A stretch of DNA of 64,000 nt from JAOUJD01 sp963811265 (GCA_963811265.1 CAWEQS010000007.1:7487-71486), one strand, 5' to 3'. Shown: positions 8,262-18,976, numbered from the stretch's first letter. Made by a program: numbers and translations. The notes: generated by a model not told the origin, from the sequence alone.

Positions 8262-9722
8262 CTACTCGGTGCCGCCGATGGTCAGGCCTTCGATGCGCAG
8301 CGTCGGCTGGCCCACGCCCACCGGGACGCTCTGGCCGTCCTTGCCGCAGGTGCCGATGCCCGGGTCGAGGCCCAGGTCGTTGCCGATCATCGTCACGCGC
8401 GTGAGGGCGTCCGGGCCGTTGCCGATCAGCGTGGCGCCCTTGACCGGGTGGGTGATCTTCCCGTTCTCGATCATGTACGCCTCGGCCATGCTGAACACGA
8501 ACTTGCCGTTCGTGATGTCGACCTGGCCGCCGCCGAAGTTGGTGGCGTAGATGCCTTTTTTCACCGAGCGGACGATCTCGTCCGGGTCCTTGTCGCCTGC
8601 CAGCATGTACGTGTTCGTCATGCGCGGCATCGGCAGGTGCGCGAACGATTCGCGGCGGGCGTTGCCGGTCACCGGCACCTTCATCAGCCGCGCGTTCAGC
8701 GTGTCCTGGATGTAGCCGCGCAGCACGCCGTCCTCGATCAGCACCGTGTTCTTCGTCGGGTTGCCTTCGTCGTCGACGTTCAGCGATCCGCGCCGGTTGG
8801 CGAGCGTGCCGTCGTCGACGACCGTCACGCCCCTGGACGCCACGCGCTCGCCGACCTTGCCCGCGAACGCGCTCGATCCCTTGCGGTTGAAGTCGCCCTC
8901 GAGTCCGTGGCCGATCGCCTCGTGCAGCAGGATGCCGGGCCAGCCGGGGCCGAGCACGACCGGCATGATCCCCGCCGGGGCCGGCTTCGCAACGAGGTTC
9001 ACCAGCGCCTGGTCGACCGCCTTGTTCGCGTAGTCGGCCAGCAGCGCGTCGTCGAAGTAGGCGAGGTCGTAGCGCCCGCCGCCGCCGGAGAATCCCTGCT
9101 CGCGGCGGCCGCCGTCCTCGACGATCACGTTGACCGACAGCCGCACCAGCGGACGCACGTCGGCCGCGAGCACGCCGTCGCTGCGCGCGACCAGCACGAC
9201 GTCGTACTCCGCGCCGAGATTGGCCATCACCTGCTTCACCCGGCTGTCGCGCGCGCGCGCGAGCCGCTCGACCTTCTCGAGCATCCGGATCTTCGCGGCC
9301 GCGTCGAGCGACGCCACCGGATCGTGCGCGCCATAGAGCGCCGGCTGCGCGCGCACCGACATCCTCGGCGCGACCTTGACCTTGCCGGCGCCGTGTCGCG
9401 CGATCGAGCGCGCCGACACCGCCGCCTCGTTCAGTGCGTCGACCGAGATGTCGTCCGAGTACGCGAACGCGGTCCTGTCGCCGATGACCGCGCGCACGCC
9501 TACGCCCTGTTCGATGTCGAAGCTGCCGCTCTTGACGATTCCTTCCTCGAGCGAGTACGACTCCGAGCGCGTGTACTGGAAGTACAGGTCGGCGTAATCG
9601 GCGCGGTGCTCGAAGATCGACGCGAGCGAGCGCTGCAGCTGCGCTTCGTCCAGCCCGTACGGGTCGAGCAGCATCTGCTTGGCGATTGCCAGGCGGTCGA
9701 GGGCGGGATCGGAAGGCTTCAT
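8262..9722 (-). CDS. tldD: Metalloprotease TldD
   Basis: This is a 486-residue cytoplasmic zinc protease of the TldD/PmbA family, which with TldE(PmbA) degrades small peptides and matures modified peptides. The metal motif HEAIGH is visible in the middle of the protein, preceded by PGWPGILL, and the C-terminal glycine-rich segment (GIGTCGKDGQSVPVGVGQPTLRI) is typical. Length matches the family. Its partner gene pmbA is not in the window. It is the last gene of a yhdP-nitrilase-tldD group and begins 53 bp after the nitrilase stop. It converges on the PrsW gene. Confidence 0.96.
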   Translation of the reverse strand: MKPSDPALDRLAIAKQMLLDPYGLDEAQLQRSLASIFEHRADYADLYFQYTRSESYSLEEGIVKSGSFDIEQGVGVRAVIGDRTAFAYSDDISVDALNEAAVSARSIARHGAGKVKVAPRMSVRAQPALYGAHDPVASLDAAAKIRMLEKVERLARARDSRVKQVMANLGAEYDVVLVARSDGVLAADVRPLVRLSVNVIVEDGGRREQGFSGGGGRYDLAYFDDALLADYANKAVDQALVNLVAKPAPAGIMPVVLGPGWPGILLHEAIGHGLEGDFNRKGSSAFAGKVGERVASRGVTVVDDGTLANRRGSLNVDDEGNPTKNTVLIEDGVLRGYIQDTLNARLMKVPVTGNARRESFAHLPMPRMTNTYMLAGDKDPDEIVRSVKKGIYATNFGGGQVDITNGKFVFSMAEAYMIENGKITHPVKGATLIGNGPDALTRVTMIGNDLGLDPGIGTCGKDGQSVPVGVGQPTLRIEGLTIGGTE

Positions 9723-9775
9723 CGGTGTCCGGTCAGCAGGGGCGGCAAGGGAGGCGCGATTGTACGGACGCGCGT

Positions 9776-10600
9776 TCAGCAGAGGGTTCGGTGCTCGAGG
9801 GCCGGCAACGACGCCCGGCAGGAGGCGATGAGCTGCGGGTCGATGTCGCCGAACACAACCCCGGGCCCGTCAGGGCGATTGGCCAGCACGGTGCCCCACG
9901 GATCGATCAGCATCGAGTGGCCGTAGGTCGCCCGGCCGTTCTCGTGCACGCCGCCCTGCGCGGGGGCGAGCACGTACGCGAGGTTCTCGACCGCGCGCGC
10001 GCGCAGGAGGATTTCCCAGTGCGCCTTGCCGGTCGTCGCGGTGAACGCGGCCGGCACGAGGATCAGGTCGGGCCGCGGCATCGCGCGGTAGAGCTCGGGA
10101 AAGCGCAGGTCGTAGCAGACGGACAGGCCCACCGTGAGGCGCGGGCCGCCCTCCGGCGCGAACACGAAGGTCGTCACGTCGCTGCCCGGCGCGATGGTCC
10201 GTGCTTCGTCGTAGGTCTCGTCGCCCCTGGTGAATCGAAACAGGTGGATCTTGTCGTAGCGCGCGATGCGGTCGCCCGCCGGGCCGTAGACGAGCACCGA
10301 GTTCATCACGCGGTCGGGCTCGGGCGCCACCAGCGGCAGCGTTCCGCCGACGAGCCAGATGCCGTGCCTGCGCGCCTGGTCAGCGAGGAAGTCCTGGATC
10401 GGACCACGGCCGTCCGGCTCGCGCAGCGCGACCTTGTCGCTGTCGCGCTGGCCCATCAGGCAGAAGTACTCGGGCAACGCGACGAGCTGCGCGCCGGTGC
10501 CCGCCGCTTCCTCGATCAGCGCGGCGGCGGTGTTCAGGTTGTCCTCGACGCGCGTGCTCGAAACCATCTGCACGGCGGCGACGCGGGCGGTGAGGGTCAT
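9776..10600 (-). CDS. Nitrilase-family C-N hydrolase (Nit1/deaminated glutathione amidase-like)
   Basis: This is a 274-residue carbon-nitrogen hydrolase with the full catalytic set: Glu44 (ALPEYF), Lys117 (RYDKIHLF) and Cys162 (SVCYDLRFPELYR). The sequence around the catalytic centre is of the Nit1/Nit2 type, whose members repair deaminated glutathione. The ATG overlaps the yhdP stop by 4 bp, so translation is coupled. The yhdP-nit-tldD order recurs in many proteobacteria. The exact substrate is inferred from family resemblance only. Confidence 0.9.
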   Translation of the reverse strand: MTLTARVAAVQMVSSTRVEDNLNTAAALIEEAAGTGAQLVALPEYFCLMGQRDSDKVALREPDGRGPIQDFLADQARRHGIWLVGGTLPLVAPEPDRVMNSVLVYGPAGDRIARYDKIHLFRFTRGDETYDEARTIAPGSDVTTFVFAPEGGPRLTVGLSVCYDLRFPELYRAMPRPDLILVPAAFTATTGKAHWEILLRARAVENLAYVLAPAQGGVHENGRATYGHSMLIDPWGTVLANRPDGPGVVFGDIDPQLIASCRASLPALEHRTLC

Positions 10601-13600
10601 TTGTTGGCCTCGGTGGGTCGGGACGGCGTGATGCGCGTCTGGCGCGTGATGATCGGATCGGTCCAGGAACCGGTGACGTCGTACTGCAGGGCGAAGGCGC
10701 GCGACAACGGATCGCGCAGCACGAACTGGGCGAGGAACGTGCCGAGTCCGAGCACCGGATTGACGACGCCGACCGCGAGCGCCGCGGTGCTCGCGTCGAT
10801 CACGGGCAGCACCACGATCGACAGCTGCTGTGTTTCATTGCGCAAGTCCAGCGTGCCCGACATCAGGACCGCCGCGGTCGCTCCGCTCATCCGGAAGTTG
10901 TCGGTCTTCAGGATGCCGCGGTCGATCGTGGCGTCGGCGCGGATCGACGTGAACGCGAAGCCCTCGGCGAACTGGGAGCCGCCGTCGAGCGCGAGGGTAC
11001 GGCCGAGCGACTGCAGCGACAGCAGCGCGAGCAGGCGCGCGGCGTTGCCCGGGTCGACCTTCAGGAACCGGCCGTCGTCGACCGCTACGTTCAGGCGCCC
11101 GGCGAAGGTCGGGTAGTCGATGTCCAGCGGCGAGCCAAGCCACTGGACGTCGCCCTCGATGCGGCCGGTGCCGCGCGACAGCGCGGCGGGGTAGCCGATG
11201 CGGGCCAGGGCGGCGCCGCCGTCCGCGGCGTCGATCGCGAACTTCAACTGCATGCGGCGGTTGCCGCTCGCCGGCGCCGGGCCCCACTCGCCGGTGGAGG
11301 TGAGCTTCATGTCGGGATTCGTGATGTCGAGGCGCCGCAACCGCCAGGCGCCGCTCGCGCCGCTGCCGGTGTTCTGCGCGACGAGGTCGAGCCGCCCGAG
11401 CTTCATGTCGGACAGCTCGAACTGCTCGACGCTGACTTCCAGCGAGGGAATCTGTTTCGGCGGGGCGCGCAGCGCCGCGACGACCTCTTGTTCCTTCCGG
11501 GCGGTGATCACCAGCCGCGACAGGCGCGCCGTGATCTGCCCCAGCGCCTGCGGATCGGTGGCCGGGCGCCAGCCGATGAATCCCGTCGCGCCGTCCGACA
11601 CGACGTTGGCCGCATAGCCGCCGTCGTCCTGCCGCGTTGCGCCCAGGGTCAGGTTGCGCACCGTGTGGCCCTGGACGATGAGTTCGTCGGTGCGCAGCGC
11701 GACGAGGTCGATGCGCAAGTCCTCGCCGGCCGTGGCCGGGCGGGCGCCGCGCTCCGGCGGCGTGTCCGGCGCCAGCAGGTTCGACCACGCATCGACGTCG
11801 AGGCGCGGCAGCGTCGCGATGACGAGCAGGCCCCGCTCGGGAAGGTTGGCCGGCTCGTTCACCGCGACCACGCCGCGCGCAAGGCGCCATTCGCCACTCG
11901 CGTCCGCGCGCCGGCTTTCGGTACGGATGCCGAGCGCGCGCCCGGCCTGCACCTGGAGATCCTGCCCCGTGGCACGCGCGGTGCGCTCGATCCGGAGCGG
12001 CAGGCTCTCGGCGGCGGACTTGCGCAGTGGCGCGATGCCGTCGATGGCAAGGCCGACGAGATCGCTGTCGATGCGCAATTCGGTGCCGTCCTTCACGACG
12101 ACCGCCGCCTGGTAGCGCGCGCTGCCGCTCGACTTGTCGAGCAGGCGCTGGATCGGCGAGAAGGAGACCGCGTCGCGCAGCCCCGCGGGCGTCGCCGCGC
12201 CGGCGGCGTTGAACACCAGCGCGCCATCGGCGCGCGTCGAGGCGTCGAGGCGCGCGGCGCCGCCGAGCAGGTTGGTCGACAGGTTGTTGATGCGCACGCC
12301 GCGCTCGTAGAAGTTCAGCGTGCCGCTGGTCCGCGTGAACGGCGGAAGGCCGGCGAGGGTGAGGTTGTTGTTCTGGAACGCGATGGCGCCGGTGACCTTG
12401 GCGTCCGCGGCGTGTCCCAGCGGGATCAGCAGGCCGAGGTCGAGCCTGGCGTTGCCCTGCGCTTCGGCGCCGTCGGTGATGCCGCCGATCCAGCCTTTCA
12501 CGGGACTGGCGTTCGCGTAGCGCAGCAGGTCGGCCAGCGGGCCGGTCACCTGGCCCTTCACGTCGAGCGTGGCGTCATGCCCGAGGTTCGGGATGCGCGC
12601 GGTCGCCTGCTCGATCCGCGCGCCGTAGGCGCGGCCGCGCTGCGCGGTGATCGTCATCGACGCGCGCTCGAAGACGAGGTCCGCATCGATGTCGGTGAGG
12701 ATCGGCCACACGCTGCCCGGTTCCGCCGGCCTGTCCTCGCTGTTCGGCTGGCCGGGTAGGAAGTCCAGGGTGGCGCCCGTCACGCGGCCGCTGAAGCGGA
12801 AGTCGCCCTCCGCCGGGTTCGTGAACGGGAAGCGCGCGAGGTCGCCCTTGAGCTTGAACGGCGCGTCGCCCAGGCGTCCCTTCACGAGCGCGTGCCGCAG
12901 CCACGTCCGCGTGCCGGTGCCGGCCACGGCGGGGATGTAGCGCCACGCGGCATCGGCGTTCGCACGCACGACGCGACCCGACAGGTCGATCCAGCCCGGG
13001 CCGGAGGCCGCCGTCCGGTAGGTGCCGTTCGCCGTCACGTCGACGTCGTCGTTCGACGCCCGCAGTCCGTCGGCGCGAAGTTCGAGCGTCGCGCCCTGCT
13101 TCCACTGGACGGTCCCGAGCAACTGCTTCAGCGGCAGGCGCGGTTCCTCGAAGACGCCGGGGAATACGAGCGCCGCGTCGGTCGCCGCGAGTTCGAGCGT
13201 GCCGGCTCCCTTCTCCATGCGCACGGCGCCGCTGAGGTTCTCGAATCCCGGCACGCCGACCTTCGACGCGGCGTCCTCCGCCGCGGGCAGGGCCGCGCTC
13301 GACAGGCCGCTGAACCGGGCCTTCAGCGCGATGTCGGACGCCGCGGGCGCGTCGCCGCTCCACGCCAGCGAAAGCTCGGACAGCGTTCCGCGCAGCGCGT
13401 GCGGGGCCAGCTTGTCGTACAGGTCGCCGGGCAGCGGCAGGTGCGCAAGCACGGCGCCCAGGCTCTCGAGATCGATGCGCGAGGCCTCCAGTGCCGTGCG
13501 CGGCGGTTCGCTGCCCGCGGCGCGCGTGCGCCGCAGCTTGACGTCCATGGCCGGGAAGGTCAGGCCGTCGGCCGTGCGAAACGTCGTTCTCGTGAGCCCG

Positions 13601-14751
13601 AACTCCTGGCCGCCGCGGCCGACCGGCCACGCGTCGCCCCACTGGCGCTGCGTGATGCGGCCCTGCAGGGATGCGAGCCGAAGGGGCTCGAGTTCCTTCG
13701 CGAGGCGCGCCGTCACGTCCTGCAACGCGACGTCGGCCGTCGTGCGGAGGATGTGGCCGTCGTCGAAGCCCATCCACACGCGCAGCGCCCCGTACGCCTG
13801 TTCGATCTGCACCGGCACCGGAACCAGGCTCGACAGCAGCGCGAGGTCGACGAAGTCGAGCTGGACGAACGCCTGCCCCTTCCACTGGCTCACGTCCGAT
13901 GGACGGGCGAAGGCACCGGTCGTCATGGTCCCGCGAACGTCGATCGGGCCGGCGAAATCGGCGGTCGGCAGCGCCTGCAGCGCAAAGGAGTGGGAGCCGA
14001 GCGACTGTTGCACGATCAGGTTCACGTCGTTCAGTTCGAACTGGATCGGCTCGCTTCCGCGGTCGTCGCGATACACGACGTGACCATCGCGGACGACGAC
14101 CCGGTCCTGCGAGAGCAGCCAGTCGAGCGCGGGCGATCCTTCGGACTCGGGCTTGCCCGGTTCGATGACGAAGCCGGCGACGGTGAAATTGCCATCGGCC
14201 AGGCGAACGACGGACACCTCCGGCGCCAGCAGGCGCAGCGCGACGAAACGCGGCTCCATCGACAACAGGCTGAGCCACGACACGGTGGCGTCGACTCGCG
14301 GCAGCGCGAGCGGCGGGCCGCCGCGCGGTCCGGCGACCTGGACGTCGTTGAGCGAAAGATGCGGATTGAAGGCGCGCCAGCCGACTTCGATCCGCCCGAC
14401 GGTGACGGTGCCCTTCAGCGCGCGGCTGGCGATGTCCTCGATCTGCGGCCGCCACTGGTCGATGCGCGGCAGGACGTAGTAGCGGGTGACGAGCAGCAGC
14501 GCGCCGAACGCGAAGTAGGCCGCCACCAGCGACCAGAACGCGAAGCGCAGCGTCGTGCGCACCGCGCGCAGCGCGCCGAGGCCGAAGCGGCGCACGATGG
14601 TCTGCTCCGCGGCCTCGATGCCGTGCTCGAGCTTTTCCTCTACGGCGTGCTCGACCCGGTGCGCGGTGGCGCTCAGTTCGGCGGCGAGGGACGGGTGACT
14701 CGGGCGGTCGTCGCCCGGCGGCGACGGATCCGGGCGCGGCTGATCGGACAC
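10597..14751 (-). CDS. yhdP: YhdP family AsmA-like envelope protein
   Basis: This is a 1384-residue AsmA-like bridge protein, anchored in the inner membrane by one segment at about residues 70-95 (AFWSLVAAYFAFGALLLV) with a long periplasmic beta-rich body. YhdP, TamB and YdbH are thought to carry phospholipids to the outer membrane. The family N terminus (SRALKGTVTVGRIEVGWRAFNPHLSL) and C terminus (VNPVLGLGTFLAQFVLRDPLSRAF) are well kept. A roughly 65-residue charged cytoplasmic tail precedes the membrane segment. It is the first gene of the yhdP-nit-tldD group and is divergent to glnE, with 187 bp between start codons. Confidence 0.94.
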   Translation of the reverse strand: MSDQPRPDPSPPGDDRPSHPSLAAELSATAHRVEHAVEEKLEHGIEAAEQTIVRRFGLGALRAVRTTLRFAFWSLVAAYFAFGALLLVTRYYVLPRIDQWRPQIEDIASRALKGTVTVGRIEVGWRAFNPHLSLNDVQVAGPRGGPPLALPRVDATVSWLSLLSMEPRFVALRLLAPEVSVVRLADGNFTVAGFVIEPGKPESEGSPALDWLLSQDRVVVRDGHVVYRDDRGSEPIQFELNDVNLIVQQSLGSHSFALQALPTADFAGPIDVRGTMTTGAFARPSDVSQWKGQAFVQLDFVDLALLSSLVPVPVQIEQAYGALRVWMGFDDGHILRTTADVALQDVTARLAKELEPLRLASLQGRITQRQWGDAWPVGRGGQEFGLTRTTFRTADGLTFPAMDVKLRRTRAAGSEPPRTALEASRIDLESLGAVLAHLPLPGDLYDKLAPHALRGTLSELSLAWSGDAPAASDIALKARFSGLSSAALPAAEDAASKVGVPGFENLSGAVRMEKGAGTLELAATDAALVFPGVFEEPRLPLKQLLGTVQWKQGATLELRADGLRASNDDVDVTANGTYRTAASGPGWIDLSGRVVRANADAAWRYIPAVAGTGTRTWLRHALVKGRLGDAPFKLKGDLARFPFTNPAEGDFRFSGRVTGATLDFLPGQPNSEDRPAEPGSVWPILTDIDADLVFERASMTITAQRGRAYGARIEQATARIPNLGHDATLDVKGQVTGPLADLLRYANASPVKGWIGGITDGAEAQGNARLDLGLLIPLGHAADAKVTGAIAFQNNNLTLAGLPPFTRTSGTLNFYERGVRINNLSTNLLGGAARLDASTRADGALVFNAAGAATPAGLRDAVSFSPIQRLLDKSSGSARYQAAVVVKDGTELRIDSDLVGLAIDGIAPLRKSAAESLPLRIERTARATGQDLQVQAGRALGIRTESRRADASGEWRLARGVVAVNEPANLPERGLLVIATLPRLDVDAWSNLLAPDTPPERGARPATAGEDLRIDLVALRTDELIVQGHTVRNLTLGATRQDDGGYAANVVSDGATGFIGWRPATDPQALGQITARLSRLVITARKEQEVVAALRAPPKQIPSLEVSVEQFELSDMKLGRLDLVAQNTGSGASGAWRLRRLDITNPDMKLTSTGEWGPAPASGNRRMQLKFAIDAADGGAALARIGYPAALSRGTGRIEGDVQWLGSPLDIDYPTFAGRLNVAVDDGRFLKVDPGNAARLLALLSLQSLGRTLALDGGSQFAEGFAFTSIRADATIDRGILKTDNFRMSGATAAVLMSGTLDLRNETQQLSIVVLPVIDASTAALAVGVVNPVLGLGTFLAQFVLRDPLSRAFALQYDVTGSWTDPIITRQTRITPSRPTEANK

Positions 14752-14804
14752 GAGGCTAGGGAGTGGATGTGGACGGCATCAAGTGGACCTGCGCAGGCGC
14801 TCCG

Positions 14805-14810
14805 TAGAAT
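14805..14810 (+). promoter_or_regulatory. Candidate -10 element for glnE
   Basis: TAGAAT lies in the yhdP/glnE divergent gap, 128 bp before the glnE start. The same hexamer stands upstream of ilvE, dcd, the Ehr operon and metG in this window. No good -35 is seen at 17 bp. Confidence 0.35.
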
Positions 14811-14938
14811 GCGGACATCGATCCGGTCGCCGATCCGGTCGGGCCTGGCGCGTCCGGTCGGACGAAGACCCTGCTGGGACCGCGGCACTCTATCACAGCG
14901 ACCTTCACAGCCATCGGCAGATTCGACCGCGAACAAGA

Positions 14939-17779
14939 GTGAAAGATCCGGACTTTCTGGCAGGGCGCGACTGGCGCGGCGAACGCGTCGAACCCGGGGC
15001 CGTGCCGTCGCTGTCGCACTTCGTCGAGCGCACGCTGCAGCGCGAGGCCGGCGCCGACGACGCCCGGCGATCGGAGCTGCTGTCGGCCTGGGCGCGGGAA
15101 GGCTGGCCGGCGGCGCGCATGGCGGGCGAACTCGGGGCCGTCGCGCCGCAAACGCCGGAACGCGTGGCGGCGGATCTGCGGGGGCTGCGCCGGCGCGTGA
15201 TCGCGTCGCTGGTCGTCCGCGATGCCACCGGCGCCTGCGGGCTGCCCGAGGTCGTGTCGACCACCACCGCGCTGGCCGAACTGGCCGTGCAGCGCGCGGT
15301 CGCGGTCCACGCCCGCGAGCTTGCCGAGGTGCACGGCGTGCCGACGAGCGAGGCCGGCGAGCCGCAGGACCTGCTCGTGATCGGCATGGGCAAGCTCGGC
15401 GGCGGCGAGCTGAACGTCTCGTCCGACATCGACCTGATCTTCGTGTACGACGAGGACGGCGAAACGCGTCCGCTGCCCGGCGGCGGCGACATCCGGCCGC
15501 TCAGCAATCACGAATTCTTCATCCGCCTCGGGCGCCGCGTCATCCCGGCCATCTCGGACGTCACCGCCGACGGTTACGTGTTCCGCGTCGACATGCGGCT
15601 GCGCCCCAACGGCGACGCGGGGCCGCTCGCGGTCTCGAGCGCGATGCTCGAGGAGTACCTGATGGTCCAGGGACGCGAGTGGGAGCGCTTCGCGTGGCTG
15701 AAGGGGCGGGTCGTTTCGGCGCCGGTGTTCGCGTCGTCCGCGCAATTCGATCGGCAGGCCGGGTCGATCTTCGCGGTCGTGCGGCCGTTCGTGTTCCGCA
15801 AGTACCTCGACTTCGGGGCGATCAACGCGCTGCGCGAACTGCACGGACTGATCCGCGCCGAAAGCTCCCGGCGCAATGCCGGCCGCGAGGAACGCGCCGA
15901 CAACGTCAAGCTCGGCCGCGGCGGGATCCGCGAAATCGAGTTCATCGCGCAGGCGTTCCAGATCATCCGCGCCGGGCGCGATCCCGGCCTGCGCTCGCGC
16001 TCGACCCTGGAAACGCTGGTCACGCTCGGTCGCCAGGGCGTGCTGCCGGCCGCGACGTGCGACCGGCTGGCGACTTCCTATGTCTTCCTGCGCAACCTCG
16101 AGCACGCGCTGCAGTACGTGGACGACGCGCAGACCCACGCGCTGCCGCCCGACCGCGAGGCGCGCGCGCGCGTTGCACGGCTCCTCGGCGCGGCGAGCGT
16201 CGACGCCATGCTCGGCGAGTACCGGGCCGTGCAGGACTTCGTCGACGGCGTGTTCGACTCCGTGTTCTCCGAGCCGACCGAGACCACGCGCCAGGCGCCG
16301 ATGCCGGCCTCGTGGAACACGCCGGGCGACGGCGACGACGCGCCCCTGGTCGACCACCTCGAGGAGCAGGGTTTCCGCGATCCGCCCGGAACGGCGCAGC
16401 GGTTGCGCGGCGTGCTGAACGGGCGACGCGTGCAGGGCGCGAGCGCGGCCGCGCGCGCGGGCATCGAACGCCTGCTGCAGCGGGCGCTCGTCTCCGCGAT
16501 CGAGCTGTCGCACGGCTCCAGCGCCGCGCACGACATCGGACCGGACGAGCACTTCGCGCGCTTCGCGCAGCTCGCGGAGGTCATCGCCGGCCGCAACACC
16601 TACGTGACGCTGCTGAACCAGTTCCCGCACGCGTTCGAGCGCGTGATGCGCATGCTCGCGGCCAGCCGATGGGCCGCCGATTACCTCGTGCTCCATCCGA
16701 TCCTGCTCGACGAACTGCTCGACGAGCGGCTGCACGAGCGCGAGCCCGACTGGGCGGCGTGGTCCGCCCTGGTCCGGCGCCAGCTCGACGAAGCCGAGGG
16801 CGACCAGGAGCGGCAGATGAACCTGCTGCGCGACGTCCACCACGCCCAGGTGCTGCGGCTGCTGGTGGCCGACCTCGACGGTCGCCTGACGGTCGAGCGG
16901 CTCGCCGATCACCTGTCGGCGCTCGCCGACTTCACGCTCGGGCTCACGCTGGAGCGCGTGTGGGCGACGATCGCCAAGCGGCACCGCGAGGTGCCGCGCT
17001 TCGCCGTCATCGGGTACGGCAAGCTCGGCGGGAAGGAACTCGGGTACGTCTCCGACCTCGACCTGATCTTCCTGTTCGACGACGACCACCCGGATGCGCC
17101 CGACGTCTACTCGGTGCTCGCGCGCCGCCTGGTCACCTGGCTCACGGCCCAGACCTCGTCCGGCAACCTGTTCGACATCGACCTGCGGCTGCGGCCGAAC
17201 GGCAACGCCGGACTGATGGTGTCCTCGCTCGACGCGTTCTCGCGCTACCAGCGCAACGAGGACGGCATGGGCGCCTGGGTGTGGGAACACCAGGCGCTGA
17301 CGCGCGCGCGCCACTGCGCCGGGGACTTCGAACTGGGCCATCGCTTCGAGGCCGAGCGCGTCCACGTGCTGACGCAGGAGCGCGATCTCGCGAAGCTGAA
17401 GAGCGAAGTGCTGGCGATGCGCCAGAAGATGCTCGACGGCCACCCGAACGCCAGCGCCTTGTTCGACCTGAAGCACGACCGCGGCGGCATGGTCGACATC
17501 GAGTTCATCGTCCAGTACCTGGTGCTGGCGCACTCGCACCGCCATGGCGACCTCGTGCGCAACCTCGGCAACATCGCGCTGCTGCAGATGGCCAGCGGCA
17601 TGCGGCTGATCGACATGACGCTCGCGCGCGAAGTCGCCGACGCGTACCGCACGTTCCGCGCCCTGCAGCACCGCCTGCGCCTGAACGGTGCCGAGCGCGC
17701 GCGGGTCGAGCCGGCGGAGGTCGAAGCGCAGGCGGCCGCCGTGCGGCGCCTGTGGGCGGAAGTCTTCGGGGTCGACTGA
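14939..17779 (+). CDS. glnE: Bifunctional glutamine synthetase adenylyltransferase/deadenylyltransferase
   Basis: GlnE adds and removes AMP on glutamine synthetase in response to PII, setting nitrogen assimilation. Two nucleotidyltransferase modules are seen: an N-terminal one with GMGKLGGGELNVSSDIDLIF (deadenylylase half) and a C-terminal one with GYGKLGGKELGYVSDLDLIF (adenylylase half), separated by the helical linker. I start at GTG 14939 (VKDPDFLAGRDW), giving 946 residues as usual for the family; the open frame continues upstream to 14783 but that part is arginine-rich and unlike GlnE. The stop shares one base with the next MFS start (TGATG). Confidence 0.93.
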   Translation: MKDPDFLAGRDWRGERVEPGAVPSLSHFVERTLQREAGADDARRSELLSAWAREGWPAARMAGELGAVAPQTPERVAADLRGLRRRVIASLVVRDATGACGLPEVVSTTTALAELAVQRAVAVHARELAEVHGVPTSEAGEPQDLLVIGMGKLGGGELNVSSDIDLIFVYDEDGETRPLPGGGDIRPLSNHEFFIRLGRRVIPAISDVTADGYVFRVDMRLRPNGDAGPLAVSSAMLEEYLMVQGREWERFAWLKGRVVSAPVFASSAQFDRQAGSIFAVVRPFVFRKYLDFGAINALRELHGLIRAESSRRNAGREERADNVKLGRGGIREIEFIAQAFQIIRAGRDPGLRSRSTLETLVTLGRQGVLPAATCDRLATSYVFLRNLEHALQYVDDAQTHALPPDREARARVARLLGAASVDAMLGEYRAVQDFVDGVFDSVFSEPTETTRQAPMPASWNTPGDGDDAPLVDHLEEQGFRDPPGTAQRLRGVLNGRRVQGASAAARAGIERLLQRALVSAIELSHGSSAAHDIGPDEHFARFAQLAEVIAGRNTYVTLLNQFPHAFERVMRMLAASRWAADYLVLHPILLDELLDERLHEREPDWAAWSALVRRQLDEAEGDQERQMNLLRDVHHAQVLRLLVADLDGRLTVERLADHLSALADFTLGLTLERVWATIAKRHREVPRFAVIGYGKLGGKELGYVSDLDLIFLFDDDHPDAPDVYSVLARRLVTWLTAQTSSGNLFDIDLRLRPNGNAGLMVSSLDAFSRYQRNEDGMGAWVWEHQALTRARHCAGDFELGHRFEAERVHVLTQERDLAKLKSEVLAMRQKMLDGHPNASALFDLKHDRGGMVDIEFIVQYLVLAHSHRHGDLVRNLGNIALLQMASGMRLIDMTLAREVADAYRTFRALQHRLRLNGAERARVEPAEVEAQAAAVRRLWAEVFGVD

Positions 17780-18976
17780 TGCGCGCCGCGCTGCGCGCGC
17801 TGCCGTCGACCGTGTGGGTCCTCGGCCTCATCAGCCTGCTGAACGACGCCGCGTCGGAGCTGGTCTATCCGCTGCTGCCGCTGTACCTGGCGACCGTGCT
17901 CGGCGCCGGTCCGCGCGCGCTCGGGCTCATCGAGGGCGCGGCGGAGGCGACGTCGGCGCTGCTGAAGCTCGTCTCCGGCGTCTGGTACGACCGCGTGCGG
18001 CGCGCCAAGGTGTTCATGGTCGTCGGCTACGGTTTCGCGGCGGTGGCGCGGCCGCTGCTCGCGCTCGCGGCGTCGTGGCCCATGGTGCTGACGCTGCGCG
18101 TGCTCGACCGGTTCGGCAAGGGCCTGCGCTCGTCGCCGCGCGACGCACTGCTCGCGCGCTCGGTGCCGGCCGCCCGGCGCGGGATCGCGTTCGGCCTGCA
18201 CCGCGCGTTCGACAACGCCGGCGCCGTCATCGGTCCGCTGCTCGCCGCCGGCCTGCTGGCGCTGAACATTCCGTTGCGCGACATCCTGCTGTGGGCCGCC
18301 GTGCCGGGAGCGCTGTGCGTCGCGCTCGCCGCTGTCGGTGAAGGAGCCGCGCGACGGTGGCGTGGCCGCGCCGGCCAGGCCGGACTGGACCTGGCGCGGA
18401 CTGCCGCCCGGCTTCCGGCGCCTGCTCGCCGCCATCTCGATCTTCACGCTCGGGCAGGCCTCCAACGCGTTCGTGATCCTGCGCGCGCACGACCTCGGCA
18501 TGCCGGTCGCGCAGGCCGCGTTGCTGTGGGCGGTGGTGGCGGCGACGTCGACCTTGCTCGCGGTGCCGCTGTCGGCGCATTCGGACCGCGTCGGGCGCGT
18601 GCCGCTGCTGACGGTCGGCTGGGTGCTGCACGTCGTGCTGTTCGTCGTGCTGGGCTGGACCAGCGACGTGGACCTGATGTGGCCGGCCGCCATCCTGCTC
18701 GGCGTCTACATGGCCGCCACGGAAGGGTCGGAACGGGCGCTCATCGCGGACCTGGTGCCGCAGCAGCGGCTGGGGACCGCGTACGGCTGGTACTACCTCG
18801 CCAAGGGCCTGCTTCTGCTTCCGGCCTCGGCGGTGTTCGGCTGGCTATGGGTGGCTTCGGGCGCGACGGCCGCCTTCATGCTGGCCGCGTCGTTCGTCGC
18901 GCTGGCGACGCTCGCTCTCGTCGTGTGGGTGCTGCCGGCGGTGCGGCACGCCCATCGGGGCCCGGACAACCGCTGA
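17779..18976 (+). pseudogene. MFS transporter, frameshifted
   Basis: This is a 12-helix major facilitator gene broken by one extra base. The first frame (17779 to about 18335) gives about 185 good residues, with the MFS motif region GVWYDRVRRAKVF and DRFGKGLRSSPRDALLA. The second frame (from about 18330 to 18976) continues with KEPRDGG and the remaining six helices (FRRLLAAISIFTLGQASNAFVIL through VLPAVRHAH). Total length is 3n+1, consistent with a single inserted base near 18330-18337. The substrate is unknown. It starts inside the glnE stop codon and is presumably cotranscribed. The break may be a sequencing error. Confidence 0.8.

Noticed and set aside
14756..17671. A 971-residue minus-strand open frame opposite glnE
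   Set aside because: It is the antisense shadow of a high-GC gene, has no family features, and glnE is certain on the other strand.
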